DNA of 64,000 nucleotides from Leptolyngbya iicbica LK. Its GTDB lineage: Bacteria > Cyanobacteriota > Cyanobacteriia > Phormidesmidales > Phormidesmidaceae. The translations under genes and the position numbers were made by a program. Below the pieces are notes generated by a model, which saw only the letters and a program-made list of their open reading frames with translations, was not told where the DNA came from and did not search any database. Location of the stretch: positions 444,814-508,813 of the forward strand of contig NZ_QVFV01000001.1 in NCBI RefSeq assembly GCF_004212215.1, in the 5' to 3' direction. Each line of letters begins with the position of its first letter. The stretch's first letter is position 1. Positions 1-8,170 of the stretch are shown here, piece after piece.

Positions 1-250
1 GCGATGCTTTGGAATGCCAACTTACAAAGCGCTATTCTTCGGAATGCTAATTTACAAGGTGCTGAACTTCAACAGGCAAACCTACAAGACGCTAACCTCG
101 GGCAGAATCTCATAAGCCTTGAGCAGACAAACTTACAAGACACTAACCTCGGGGGTGCTAACTTACAAAACGCGATGCTTTGGAATGCCAACTTACAAAG
201 CGCTATTCTTCGGAATGCTAATTTACAAGGTGCTGAACTTCAACAGGCAA
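1..250 (+). repeat. Long direct repeat inside the pentapeptide gene (171-bp period)
   Basis: Bases 1-79 and 172-250 are identical by eye, an offset of 171 bp or exactly 57 codons. The repeat therefore preserves the frame and duplicates about eleven pentapeptides. It may start further upstream than the window. Identity at DNA level, not just protein level, indicates recent duplication or gene conversion. Confidence 0.85.
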
Positions 251-261
251 CTTCAACAGGC
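236..261 (+). repeat. 13-bp tandem duplication causing +1 frameshift
   Basis: The unit AACTTCAACAGGC occurs twice back to back at 236-248 and 249-261. At the equivalent place in the upstream repeat (65-77) it occurs once and the frame stays open. Because 13 is not a multiple of three, the second copy shifts the pentapeptide frame. Confidence 0.85.
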
Positions 262-500
262 AAACTTACAAGACGCTGATCTTCAGGATGCCAATCTAGA
301 ATTCGTTAACCTTGCAGGTGCTGATCTTAGGAGAGTCTCTTACCTGACCGAAGAACAGCTTGCTGAGGCAATACTTTGCGGAACGAAGCTGCCGGATTAC
401 ATAGAGTTGGATGGAAACCGCGATTGCAACACGCCCTAATCGGCCTGCGATAATTGACAGGCAAGCGCTTCATTCCCAATGCTGATTTAGAGACTGTCAG

Positions 501-791
501 GTGGATAAGCAACAGGTGTTGGATAAACTCGCTGCCCACAAAGATAGCCTCGACGAATTTGCGGTCAAGGCCCTGTATTTATTTGGTTCGGTGGCGCGAG
601 ATGAGGCCACTCCAGACAGCGATATCGATTTTTTAGTAGAGTTCGATCGCCCGGTTGGCCTATTCACCTTGCTAGCGTTGCAGACCTACTTAGAAGATCT
701 ACTGGGCTGTTCAGTAGATGTGGGCACGCCCAGCTCTTTGCGGCCACATCTGCGGAAAACCGTGTTGAAGGAAGCCATTCGTGCCGTTTGA
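501..791 (+). CDS. MntA-like minimal nucleotidyltransferase
   Basis: This 96-residue protein has the MNT-type nucleotidyltransferase signature: FGSVARDEA about residues 29-37, then SDIDFLVEF about 40-48, with the two metal-binding aspartates in DID. Such proteins are usually the antitoxin or AMP-transferring half of HEPN/MNT toxin-antitoxin pairs. No HEPN ORF follows: the next gene, futA, is convergent. The only HEPN-type gene here is 16 kb away at 17.2 kb and is of another subclass. The start is GTG; no strong ribosome-binding site is visible, only a weak purine stretch. It may be a solitary survivor of a pair or act with a distant partner. Family call is confident, function is not. Confidence 0.8.
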   Translation: MDKQQVLDKLAAHKDSLDEFAVKALYLFGSVARDEATPDSDIDFLVEFDRPVGLFTLLALQTYLEDLLGCSVDVGTPSSLRPHLRKTVLKEAIRAV

Positions 792-885
792 AGGAGCCGG
801 AATGGTGGGGCGGGTCGCCTGACGGTTTACTAAGACAACATCAGCAACCCACCCCGATCGCTACTGGACTCAGACTAGCAGTGAC

Positions 886-1944
886 CTATTCCCAGCCGAC
901 ACGATCTGCCAGTTGCAGCGCTGCCGCCGCATTTCTGCCATAGGCTTCGACATTGACATCATCGGCAATGAAATCACCAAAGCTGGCCAGAACTGGGTCA
1001 AGCTCAGTCCCCTCGACCACCGGGTACTCAGAATTGCCTTGAGCGAAAAACGCTTGAGCGGTCGGTGTAGAGAGGTATTCGAGGAAGGCGATCGCCCCGT
1101 CAGGGTTAGGCGCCGTTTGGAGTACGCCTGCGCCACTGACATTGACGTGAGTGCCCCGGTCTGACTGGTTCGGGAAGAAGATGCCGACTTTCTCGAATAC
1201 TTCTTGATCCGCCGGGTCATCCGACTTGCCCAAGCGAGCCAGATAATAGCTGTTGGCGAGCGCGACATCCCCGAGACCGGCTGCCACTGCCTTGATTTGA
1301 GCTGTATCGTTGCCTTCCGGCTCCCTCGCCAAATTGCTCGCAAAGCCTTCCGCCCATTCTTCAGTCGCTTCCTCACCGAGGGTTTCAATCATTCCCGCGA
1401 TCAGAGAAATGTTGTAAATGTTGCCTGAGGTTCGCACCAAGATCCGGCCACCCCATTTGGGCTCAGCCAAAGCTTCATAGGTCGATAATTCTGTCGGATT
1501 GACGCGATCGCGGTTATACATGATGGCCCGCGCTCGCGTCGAAAAGCCAAACCAGAGGTTATCCGGGCTGCGCAGATTCGCTGGGATGCGCTCTTCGAGA
1601 ATAGAAGAACTCACCGGCGCAAACAGCCCCTCTTGCTCCGCACGCCACAGTCGGCCGGCATCAACGGTCATGTAGATGTCAGCCGGGCTATTAGCGCCCT
1701 CGCTCAAAATCCGCTCTCGCAGTTCGTCACCATCGCCCTCAATCAGATTGACGCGAATCCCGGTCAACTCAGTGAACCCCTCGTACAGCGCATCATCGGT
1801 GTTGTAGTGGCGCGATGAATAAAGGTTGATCTCGCCCGTTTGAGCGATCGCCCGCCGAGGCCGATTGAGTTGAGCGGCGGTGAGGGCGAGGGTAGCACCT
1901 CCAGCCACCAAAAATGAGCGCCGGGTGAGTTTGTGCATGGACAT
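886..1944 (-). CDS. futA: Iron(III) ABC transporter substrate-binding protein, FutA/IdiA type
   Basis: A 352-residue periplasmic binding protein. The N-terminus has a Tat-type signal (LTRRSFLVAGG about residues 5-15, hydrophobic stretch, AIAQ cleavage region near 35). The mature part begins EINLYSSRHYNTD, typical of the FutA/IdiA class of ferric-iron binding proteins, with candidate tyrosine ligands in YSSRHY and in NSYYLARL. It delivers Fe(III) to a FutB/FutC permease and ATPase, which are not in this window. ATG at 1944 or at 1938 could be the start. A Fur-box-like sequence lies about 20-35 bp upstream, consistent with iron repression. It is convergent with the nucleotidyltransferase gene. 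Confidence 0.92.
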   Translation of the reverse strand: MSMHKLTRRSFLVAGGATLALTAAQLNRPRRAIAQTGEINLYSSRHYNTDDALYEGFTELTGIRVNLIEGDGDELRERILSEGANSPADIYMTVDAGRLWRAEQEGLFAPVSSSILEERIPANLRSPDNLWFGFSTRARAIMYNRDRVNPTELSTYEALAEPKWGGRILVRTSGNIYNISLIAGMIETLGEEATEEWAEGFASNLAREPEGNDTAQIKAVAAGLGDVALANSYYLARLGKSDDPADQEVFEKVGIFFPNQSDRGTHVNVSGAGVLQTAPNPDGAIAFLEYLSTPTAQAFFAQGNSEYPVVEGTELDPVLASFGDFIADDVNVEAYGRNAAAALQLADRVGWE

Positions 1945-1965
1945 GACTTCCGTTCGAATCCTTAT

Positions 1966-1980
1966 TGAGAATAACTACGA
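1966..1980 (-). promoter_or_regulatory. Candidate Fur box upstream of futA
   Basis: The plus-strand sequence TGAGAATAACTACGA fits the 7-1-7 Fur pattern TGATAAT-N-ATTATCA at about 10 of 14 positions, 22-36 bp upstream of the futA start. Iron-binding proteins of this class are commonly Fur-regulated, which raises plausibility. The match is imperfect. Confidence 0.35.
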
Positions 1981-2448
1981 TTAAAACAACTAGCGCACAT
2001 CCTATCACTATTGCAAACGACTCTCTACAATTTTTCTCGGAATTTGGACTAACTGGGCTTGCATATTGACACCTAAGCTGATTTTTTGACGATTTAGCAG
2101 GATTTTTTTGTGGTGTGCCGCCTAACCTTGATCAGATAGAGTGGCAACAAGCTAGCGATCGCTCTAGTGACTAAGCTGATTTGTTTTCACTGAAATAGCG
2201 ATCTTGCAGAAAAGTATTCTCAATTAAGCTGGCGATCGCCACTCCCGCCCGCAGAGGCTCCGAGGCGTTCGTCCCTGAGCCCCCTTGGGTGCCGACGTCA
2301 GGCAAGACAATGCAGAGCCGACAACACCGGACAAAGAATTTTTCTATTTAGGAAAAAATAAGAATTAGTTATACGTAAACTTTTTTCGACGGCTATATTA
2401 GATAGAGATAAAGAAATTTAGTGAGAAATATAGTCGGTAAGGTCAATC
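1981..2448. other. Non-coding spacer between divergent futA and PHP genes
   Basis: About 470 bp with no credible ORF. It must hold the promoter regions of both flanking genes. A low-GC segment at 2335-2410 lies just before the PHP gene. No conserved RNA or clear terminator is recognised. Confidence 0.5.
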
Positions 2449-3189
2449 ATGGTAACCAGCCCCGTCCAAATAGGCGTCTCGGCTAGGGCATTGCAGAGAG
2501 ATGCTCTAGAACTTCGAGGAATATTTGAGACGGTAGACGAAACGAGCTGTCCCGGCAGGCTGAATTTTCATATGCACACCCATCATTCGGATGGGCAACT
2601 ATCAGCCGAAAACCTGATTGAGCAAGCCATTCGCCTCGGTTTACGAGAATTTGCCATTACTGACCATCACACCGTCAGCGGCTTTCGCAAAGCCAAGCAA
2701 TATTTAGAAGACTGGCAATGGAAAAATCCGGCGCCGATTCAGCGGCGCGGTCGTCACAAAGGAACAAGACGGTTACCGCGTCTGTGGACGGGGGTCGAAA
2801 TCACCTCCCTGCTAGCCGACGTGGAAGTGCATATTTTGGGCTATGCCTTTAAGCCCGGTCACGCGGCAATGCAGCCCTATCTCAACCACTGTTCCCCGCG
2901 AGGGCACGACCAGCAAGCAGCGCAAGTGATCGCGTCGATTCAGGCGGCGGGGGGCATTGCGGTGCTGGCCCATCCTTGTCGGTATCGGCGATCGCCCGAA
3001 GAGTTGGTCGCGGCCGCCGCCGACCACGGCATCGATGGCATTGAGGTTTACTACGCCTACGACAATCCCAAAGAGTGGCGCCCCTGCCCCAAAAAGACGC
3101 CCACCATGCGCCAGCTGGCCGAAGACTTTGACCTGCTCAAAACCTGTGGCACTGACACCCACGGCCCCAACCTGACCCGGCGCATTTAA
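2449..3189 (+). CDS. PHP-domain phosphoesterase
   Basis: A 246-residue PHP (polymerase and histidinol phosphatase) domain protein. The metal-binding series is visible in order: HMHTHHSDG about residues 41-49, ITDHHT about 70-75, a GVE motif near 109, AHPCRYR near 176-182, and the terminal GTDTHGPN. The set of His/Asp/Glu residues implies a trinuclear metal centre and phosphoester hydrolysis. The relatives include nucleoside-3',5'-bisphosphate and RNA/DNA oligonucleotide phosphatases (RNase AM/TrpH type); the true substrate cannot be told from sequence. The ATG at 2449 follows a purine-rich TAAGGT stretch. It stands alone between futA and ureF and shares no obvious pathway with either. Confidence 0.85.
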   Translation: MVTSPVQIGVSARALQRDALELRGIFETVDETSCPGRLNFHMHTHHSDGQLSAENLIEQAIRLGLREFAITDHHTVSGFRKAKQYLEDWQWKNPAPIQRRGRHKGTRRLPRLWTGVEITSLLADVEVHILGYAFKPGHAAMQPYLNHCSPRGHDQQAAQVIASIQAAGGIAVLAHPCRYRRSPEELVAAAADHGIDGIEVYYAYDNPKEWRPCPKKTPTMRQLAEDFDLLKTCGTDTHGPNLTRRI

Positions 3190-3287
3190 CGCGATCGCGG
3201 CTAAATCCGCTCTCGTTTTGTGCCCACCGTGCGCTACTGTCAATCAACGCTAAACTCGGGAAGCATGACGGGTATGGGGGTTGGAAG

Positions 3288-3980
3288 ATGAATGCGCAAT
3301 TAACGGGTGGCAAATTGCTGACGCTGTTGCAGCTATCGAGTCCGGCGTTGCCCATCGGGGCTTACAGCTATTCCGAAGGCGTCGAAACCCTAGCAACTCA
3401 GGGCACAATCGCCACCAGCGCCGATCTCCTGCACTGGCTCACCCAAGAACTTAGCAGCGGCAGCATTCGCCTCGAAACCGCCATCCTGCGTTGGAGCTAC
3501 GTTGCTGCCAGCCAGGCCCAGTTTGAGGCAGTGGACCGCTGGAATCAATGGTTGTCAGCATTGCGCGAAACGGCAGAAATGCGATCGCAAAGCTGGCAAA
3601 TGGGACGATCGCTGCTGCGCTTGTTTGCCGATTTGGAACCGGAATTGACGCGACAGTTGCCCGACCTCGCGCGCCAGGGCAACTGTAATTTTGCAATCGC
3701 CTACAGTCTGGTGGCTCAGGCTTGGCAAATTCCGTTAGAGGCAGCCGCGATCGCCTTCCTCCACAGTTGGGCTGCGAATCTCATCAGCGCCGCCGTCCGC
3801 GCCGTACCCCTGGGCCAAACCCAAGGGCAACGCCTCCTCCAGCAGTTAACGAAACCGATTCAGACTGCACAGGCAGACATTGCCACCATGACTGAGGCCG
3901 ATCTCATGGCCTGCAATTGGGGCGTTTCCCTCGCGAGTATGCAGCACGAGGGACTATACAGCCGACTGTTTCGCAGTTAG
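3288..3980 (+). CDS. ureF: Urease accessory protein UreF
   Basis: A 230-residue all-alpha protein with family hallmarks: LLQLSSPALPIGAYSYSEGVE near residues 12-32, an LLHWLTQEL segment, and a C-terminal region ending with a Leu/Arg-rich tail. UreF forms a complex with UreH(D) and UreG that delivers nickel and CO2 to apo-urease and acts as a checkpoint for UreG GTP hydrolysis. The ATG at 3288 has GGA a few bases upstream. It is followed 136 bp later by ureG. The urease structural genes ureABC, ureD and ureE are not in this window, so the urease genes are dispersed. Confidence 0.93.
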   Translation: MNAQLTGGKLLTLLQLSSPALPIGAYSYSEGVETLATQGTIATSADLLHWLTQELSSGSIRLETAILRWSYVAASQAQFEAVDRWNQWLSALRETAEMRSQSWQMGRSLLRLFADLEPELTRQLPDLARQGNCNFAIAYSLVAQAWQIPLEAAAIAFLHSWAANLISAAVRAVPLGQTQGQRLLQQLTKPIQTAQADIATMTEADLMACNWGVSLASMQHEGLYSRLFRS

Positions 3981-4116
3981 CAGCCTGCCTTCGCCCACAT
4001 AGTCCGGTTGGGTTCAGCCAGTTATTACGAAAATGTCTGTCCTGACAGTTTGCCAAACGGCAGTCGTTATAATGCCTGCCAACCCTATTTGCTCTTTCAA
4101 AATTGAGGATAATTTC

Positions 4117-4797
4117 GTGACGAAACCGTTTCGGGTCGGGGTAGCTGGCCCCGTGGGCTCTGGCAAAACTGCACTGATCGATGCGCTCTGCAAAGCCATG
4201 CGCGACGAATTTAACCTTGCGGTGGTGACCAACGACATCTACACCCAAGAAGACGCCCAGTTTTTGGTCCGCAGCGAGGCGTTGGAGCGCGATCGCATCA
4301 TCGGCGTCGAAACCGGCGGCTGCCCCCACTCGGCCATTCGCGATGACGCCTCGATCAATTTAGAAGCGATCGATCGCCTGGTGGAGCAGTTTGACCCCGA
4401 TATCGTATTTGTCGAAAGTGGTGGCGACAACCTCGCTGCCACCTTTAGCCCTGAACTGGTGGAGATGACCCTGTATGTGATTGATGTCTCGGCGGGAGAT
4501 AAAATTCCGCGCAAGGGAGGGCCGGGGATCATGAAATCAGACGTGTTAATCATCAACAAAATTGATCTTGCCCCCTACGTCGGGGCCGATTTGGAAGTCA
4601 TGCGACACGACGCCCAAAAGATGCGCGGCGATCGCCCCTTCATTTTCGCCAACCTAAAAACCCGCGAAGGCCTCAACACCGTCATTGACCTGATTCGCCA
4701 TCAGCAAAAACTCGGCCCCAGTCCGGCAGTGGCTAGCGCAGCTCAGGAGTTTGCCCACGTGCACTCTCACGGTCATTCACATTCCCATAGCCATTGA
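4117..4797 (+). CDS. ureG: Urease accessory GTPase UreG, with C-terminal His-rich tail
   Basis: A 226-residue SIMIBI-class GTPase. The P-loop GPVGSGKT lies at about residues 10-17, followed by [25 protein letters not shown] (containing the CPH nickel-binding motif), [10 protein letters not shown] and the NKIDLAP base-recognition motif. UreG uses GTP binding and hydrolysis to insert nickel into urease. I chose the GTG at 4117 because GAGGA (4105-4109) lies 7 bases upstream and the protein then begins with the family-typical [12 protein letters not shown]; an ATG further upstream (4072) lacks such a site. The last 13 residues are His-rich ([13 protein letters not shown]), an unusual position for a nickel-storage tail. 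It sits just upstream of the urea transporter operon. Confidence 0.94.
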   Translation: MTKPFRVGVAGPVGSGKTALIDALCKAMRDEFNLAVVTNDIYTQEDAQFLVRSEALERDRIIGVETGGCPHSAIRDDASINLEAIDRLVEQFDPDIVFVESGGDNLAATFSPELVEMTLYVIDVSAGDKIPRKGGPGIMKSDVLIINKIDLAPYVGADLEVMRHDAQKMRGDRPFIFANLKTREGLNTVIDLIRHQQKLGPSPAVASAAQEFAHVHSHGHSHSHSH

Positions 4798-4850
4798 GCA
4801 AGCAGCGACGAGCGATCGCCCATACACAGCCTCCAAGGGCACAAAATCCC

Positions 4851-4869
4851 CTTAAATTCTTCTTAACCC
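4851..4869 (+). promoter_or_regulatory. Pho-box-like pair of direct repeats upstream of urtA
   Basis: Two octamers, CTTAAATT and CTTAACCC, separated by 3 bp, match the spacing of the cyanobacterial Pho box (CTTAACCT repeats every 11 bp). Only the second half is close to consensus and no third repeat is clear. It may be chance in an AT-rich promoter; the position 20 bp before the NtcA site makes it worth recording. Confidence 0.25.
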
Positions 4870-4889
4870 TGGGCAAAAAACAGCATTTT

Positions 4890-4931
4890 GTATCGTGGAC
4901 TACATTTAAGTATTTACCCTGACTTTAGTAT
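4890..4931 (+). promoter_or_regulatory. Class II NtcA-activated promoter of urtA
   Basis: GTA-N8-TAC is present exactly (GTATCGTGGACTAC, 4890-4903). Exactly 22 bp later comes TAGTAT (4926-4931), a TAN3T-type -10 box. This is the canonical architecture of NtcA-dependent promoters, in which the activator replaces the -35 element at about -41.5. Transcription would begin around 4938, giving a 5' leader of about 150 nt before urtA. Urea transport is a known NtcA target in cyanobacteria. Confidence 0.88.
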
Positions 4932-5087
4932 CACCATGCAATTACTGTGGCGAAGCATAACGGTTTGGCATCCGCCGCTGGTTAGATCTGGAGATGGAGT
5001 GACTCTGTATTGAGAACTCTCCGGGGCTAAGCTCACAGTCACTTTGCTACGGTTAAGCAACTTTTTGAGTCAGGAGCGACGGCACGA

Positions 5088-6413
5088 ATGACAAATCGAT
5101 TTGGAAGACGGAAGTTTCTCATATACGGATCCGCCACCATGGGCACAGCAATGCTGCTCAAGGCTTGTGGAGCCCCCTCCGACACCACAACTGAGGAAGC
5201 TCCCGCCGAAGGCGGCGAAGAAACCGCAGCCGCAGGCGGTGATGGCGAAACCATTAAGGTCGGCATTTTGCACTCCCTGAGCGGCACCATGGCGATTAGT
5301 GAAACGACCGTGGTGGATGCAGAAAAGCTGGCTATCAAAGAAATCAACGCGGCTGGCGGTGTGCTCGGCAAGCAGATCGAATATGTCGAAGAAGACGGCG
5401 CCTCTGACTGGCCGACATTCGCTGAAAAAGCGGAAAAGCTGATCGACCAAGACCAAGTGGTTACGGTCTTTGGCTGCTGGACATCGGCGAGCCGCAAAGC
5501 GGTACTACCCGTGTTTGAATCGAAGCAACATCAGCTTTGGTACCCGGTGCAGTACGAAGGCCAGGAATGTTCTCAGAACATCTTCTACACCGGGGCTGCC
5601 CCCAACCAGCAAATTGAGCCTGCGGTGGACTGGCTCCTGGAAAACAAAGGCACCGACTTCTTCTTGGTCGGGTCTGACTACGTCTTCCCCCGGACGGCGA
5701 ACACCATCATCAAAGAGCAGCTGGCCGCGAAAGGTGGCAACACCCTCGGTGAAGACTATCTGCCCTTGGGCAACACCGAAGTTACCCCCATCATCACCAA
5801 GATCAAAGCCGCAATGCCCGAAGGTGGGGTGATTTTCAACAGCTTGAACGGTGACAGCAACGTCGCCTTCTTTAAGCAGTTACAGGGCGCGGGCATGACG
5901 CCGGATATGTATCCGGTCATGTCTGTCAGTGTGGCGGAAGAAGAAGTCCGCCAAATCGGCCCTGAGTTCTTGGTGGGCCACTACGCCGCTTGGAACTACT
6001 TCCAAACTGTGGAGTCCCCCGAAAACGAGAAGTGGGTGGCTGACTTCAAGGCAGAGTATGGTGACGATCGCGTGACCAACGACCCCATGGAAGCGGCTTA
6101 CATCATGGTTTATCTGTGGAAGCAGGCGGTCGAAGCGGCTGGCACCACGGATATCCCTGCAGTGCGCGAAGCGGCTTATGGTCAAGAATTTGCGGCGCCT
6201 GAAGGGCCTGTGACCATGAACCCCAACCACCACATCTCGAAGACGGTGCGGATTGGCCAGGTGCGCGACGACGGTCTATTTGACATCGTCTCTTCGACCG
6301 ATGGCCCCATCGATCCGGTGCCCTGGAACCAGTACGTGCCCGAAACTAAGGGCTTTGCTTGTGACTGGTCTGATCCTGAAAAGGGTGGCAAGTACGAAGT
6401 TGAAGGCGCATAA
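5088..6413 (+). CDS. urtA: Urea ABC transporter substrate-binding lipoprotein UrtA
   Basis: A 441-residue type I periplasmic binding protein of the amide/urea branch. The N-terminus has a twin-arginine-like GRRKFL (residues 6-11), a hydrophobic stretch and a lipobox-like LLKAC, suggesting a membrane-anchored lipoprotein. A low-complexity Ala/Glu/Gly linker (about 32-52) precedes the mature domain beginning [39 protein letters not shown] and FNSLNGDSN are typical UrtA segments. It captures urea outside the inner membrane for UrtBCDE. It is first in the operon, driven by the NtcA promoter upstream, and followed by a terminator-like hairpin that should raise its level over the rest. Confidence 0.95.
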   Translation: MTNRFGRRKFLIYGSATMGTAMLLKACGAPSDTTTEEAPAEGGEETAAAGGDGETIKVGILHSLSGTMAISETTVVDAEKLAIKEINAAGGVLGKQIEYVEEDGASDWPTFAEKAEKLIDQDQVVTVFGCWTSASRKAVLPVFESKQHQLWYPVQYEGQECSQNIFYTGAAPNQQIEPAVDWLLENKGTDFFLVGSDYVFPRTANTIIKEQLAAKGGNTLGEDYLPLGNTEVTPIITKIKAAMPEGGVIFNSLNGDSNVAFFKQLQGAGMTPDMYPVMSVSVAEEEVRQIGPEFLVGHYAAWNYFQTVESPENEKWVADFKAEYGDDRVTNDPMEAAYIMVYLWKQAVEAAGTTDIPAVREAAYGQEFAAPEGPVTMNPNHHISKTVRIGQVRDDGLFDIVSSTDGPIDPVPWNQYVPETKGFACDWSDPEKGGKYEVEGA

Positions 6414-6445
6414 CTAGCCACTTTGAGCGGTATGTAACCTGAAGT

Positions 6446-6497
6446 AAAGGAGAGCACAACTTTGCCATGGGTGGCGAGCGGTGGCTCTCCTTTTTTA
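6446..6497 (+). terminator. Intrinsic terminator/attenuator between urtA and urtB
   Basis: A perfect 10-bp inverted repeat (AAAGGAGAGC at 6446-6455, GCTCTCCTTT at 6484-6493) is followed by a T run (6491-6496). It lies 33 bp after the urtA stop. Partial termination here would make binding protein in excess over permease, a common arrangement in ABC operons. Confidence 0.75.
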
Positions 6498-6760
6498 TTG
6501 GTAACAAAGGCAACAGTAATGGGCCTTTGGGCGGGGTTACATAGCTAGCGAATGATGTTTTTAGGCTTGTAGTCGGTCGATAACTCAGTGGGTGGATGTT
6601 TGATCGCCATTCATTGCAGTGATGGCAAAACTTCCAGCCGGTCAGGGTAGAGACAGCTTTTCTAGGGTCTGGCCGCGCATTCATGGCGTTGTAGTTTCAC
6701 GGACTCAACACGCAAGACATTTTTTGATGTCAAACAAGCACACAAACCGCAGGTAACAAG
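6498..6760. other. Non-coding spacer before urtB
   Basis: About 260 bp without a credible ORF. It could hold a secondary promoter for urtBCDE, but I see no exact NtcA site or strong -35/-10 pair. Confidence 0.4.
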
Positions 6761-8161
6761 GTGATTGAGGGACTGCTTGGCGGATTATTTAACGGCGTCA
6801 GTATCGGGGCGGTGCTCTTGATTGTGGCGCTGGGCCTGGCGATCGTATTTGGCCTGATGGGGGTCATTAACTTGGCCCACGGCGAATTAATGATGCTCGG
6901 GGCTTACACCACCTATGTGGTACAGAACGGCGCGGCGGCGATCGGGGGTGGAGCACTGGAAATTTATTTTTTGGTGGCGCTGCCAATCGCCTTTTTGGTG
7001 GCAGCGTCGGTGGGGCTGTTGCTCGAACGGGGGGTGATTCGCCACCTGTATGGGCGACCGCTGGAGACGCTGCTCGCCACCTGGGGCGTCAGCCTGATTT
7101 TACGGCAGTTTATCCGCAGTGTGAGCTGGTCGCTGGTGATTGGCTTAGTGATTTTTTGCGTGCTCTTTTTTGGCGGACGGTGGATTTTGCAACGTCAGGC
7201 CAACTGGGAGCGGTTGAGCCGCATTGCCAATCCGGTGGTACTGATGCTGTCGGGAGCGATCGCGATCGTCACGGGGATTGTGATTAACCAAAGCGGTAAT
7301 ACCAATCTGATTCGACCTTGGTTTGGGGCGCGTAACGTCGATGTGACTGCGCCCAGCTGGTTGCGAGGTGGGGTATCCATCAGTGGCGAGTTCGCTTCGC
7401 AACTCTATTGGGCTGTCACGGTTGGGGTGTGCTTATTTGCCCTGTTGTGGATCGTGGGCTATTTCGCATTTATCCGGCCCGAGCGGCGCATTACCGAACG
7501 GCTGGATAACGATCGCGTCGTGGTCATTGCCTCGGCACTGATTGGGGCCATCCTGGCGCTGCTCACCTTTTTCACAAATCAGCCCCCGCGACCAGACTGG
7601 TTTAGCAGCGGGGTGCCCTTACAGTTTCCCTACTCTCGCTTATTCATCATTGGCCTGACGATTGTTTGCCTGATTGGCGTTTACTGGTTTCTCAACGGCA
7701 CGGCTTGGGGCTTACGCATCCGTTCAGTCACGCAAAACCGCAAAATGAGCGCCTGTTTGGGCATTCCCACCGAAAAGGTTGACGCCCTGACCTTTGCTCT
7801 GGGCTCGGGGTTGGCGGGCATCGCGGGCTGCGCCGTGACCCTGCTGGGCTCAGTGGGTCCCAACTTGGGCGGCAACTACATCGTGGATGCCTTCATGGTG
7901 GTGGTGGTCGGCGGCGTCGGCAAGTTGGCGGGTAGCATTGTGGCGGCACTGGTGATCGGCATTGTGACCTACCTGATTGGGTCTGGCACGATCGCGCTCC
8001 TGCTGACCCCCTTCCCTGCTTTACAGCCCGTGACCGACTTCTTCACCTTCTTCGCCACCACGAGCATGGCCAAGGTGATGGTATTCGCACTGATTATCGC
8101 GTTCCTGCAATGGAAGCCCGCTGGTATGTTTCCGCAAAAAGGCCGCTCGGTGGAGGTTTAA
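6761..8161 (+). CDS. urtB: Urea ABC transporter permease UrtB (enlarged)
   Basis: A 466-residue membrane protein of the LivH branch. It starts with a GTG preceded by AGGTAACAAG. The N-terminal GVSIGAVLLIVALGLAIVFG and GVINLAHGELMMLGAY and the C-terminal GGNYIVDAFMVVVVGGVGKLAG are family signatures. From memory, cyanobacterial UrtB is usually nearer 380-390 residues. Here extra hydrophobic material lies around residues 125-175 (a probable additional hairpin ending in VVLMLSGAIAIVTGIVINQ) and 225-285 (including FAFIRPERR and further membrane spans). The overall frame is open and the conserved ends are intact, so it looks functional. It forms the membrane channel with UrtC. Confidence 0.93.
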   Translation: MIEGLLGGLFNGVSIGAVLLIVALGLAIVFGLMGVINLAHGELMMLGAYTTYVVQNGAAAIGGGALEIYFLVALPIAFLVAASVGLLLERGVIRHLYGRPLETLLATWGVSLILRQFIRSVSWSLVIGLVIFCVLFFGGRWILQRQANWERLSRIANPVVLMLSGAIAIVTGIVINQSGNTNLIRPWFGARNVDVTAPSWLRGGVSISGEFASQLYWAVTVGVCLFALLWIVGYFAFIRPERRITERLDNDRVVVIASALIGAILALLTFFTNQPPRPDWFSSGVPLQFPYSRLFIIGLTIVCLIGVYWFLNGTAWGLRIRSVTQNRKMSACLGIPTEKVDALTFALGSGLAGIAGCAVTLLGSVGPNLGGNYIVDAFMVVVVGGVGKLAGSIVAALVIGIVTYLIGSGTIALLLTPFPALQPVTDFFTFFATTSMAKVMVFALIIAFLQWKPAGMFPQKGRSVEV

Positions 8162-8170
8162 GAGAGAGTT

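Larger units (their letters stand above)
1..439 (+). pseudogene. Pentapeptide-repeat protein, 5'-truncated by the window and frameshifted
   Basis: The reading frame that is open from base 1 encodes repeated A(N/D)LQ-type pentapeptides (NANLQ, GAELQ, DANLG), the signature of a right-handed quadrilateral beta-helix. The frame breaks near base 250, where 13 bases are tandemly duplicated (236-248 and 249-261). Removing one copy restores a continuous protein that runs through LQDADLQDANLEFVNLAGADL and a non-repetitive tail with YLTEEQLAEA to the stop at 437-439. That tail resembles the C-terminal cap of cyanobacterial pentapeptide proteins. Without correction, the first frame ends at 279 after a short unrelated tail. 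The 5' end lies outside the window, so any signal peptide or N-terminal domain is unseen. Family assignment is firm; biochemical role is unknown, as for most of the family. Confidence 0.8.

Noticed and set aside
1-280. Periodic repeats as CRISPR or tandem DNA satellite
   Set aside because: The periodicity is that of pentapeptide codons in an open protein frame.
870-1818. Several overlapping reading frames on both strands
   Set aside because: They lie across the futA gene in other frames and have Arg/Ser/Pro-rich shadow composition without any motif.
4042-4073. TTGCCA/CTGACA followed by TATAAT upstream of ureG, as a sigma-70 promoter
   Set aside because: The spacers are 12 or 20 bp, neither near 17, so the pairing is not convincing.
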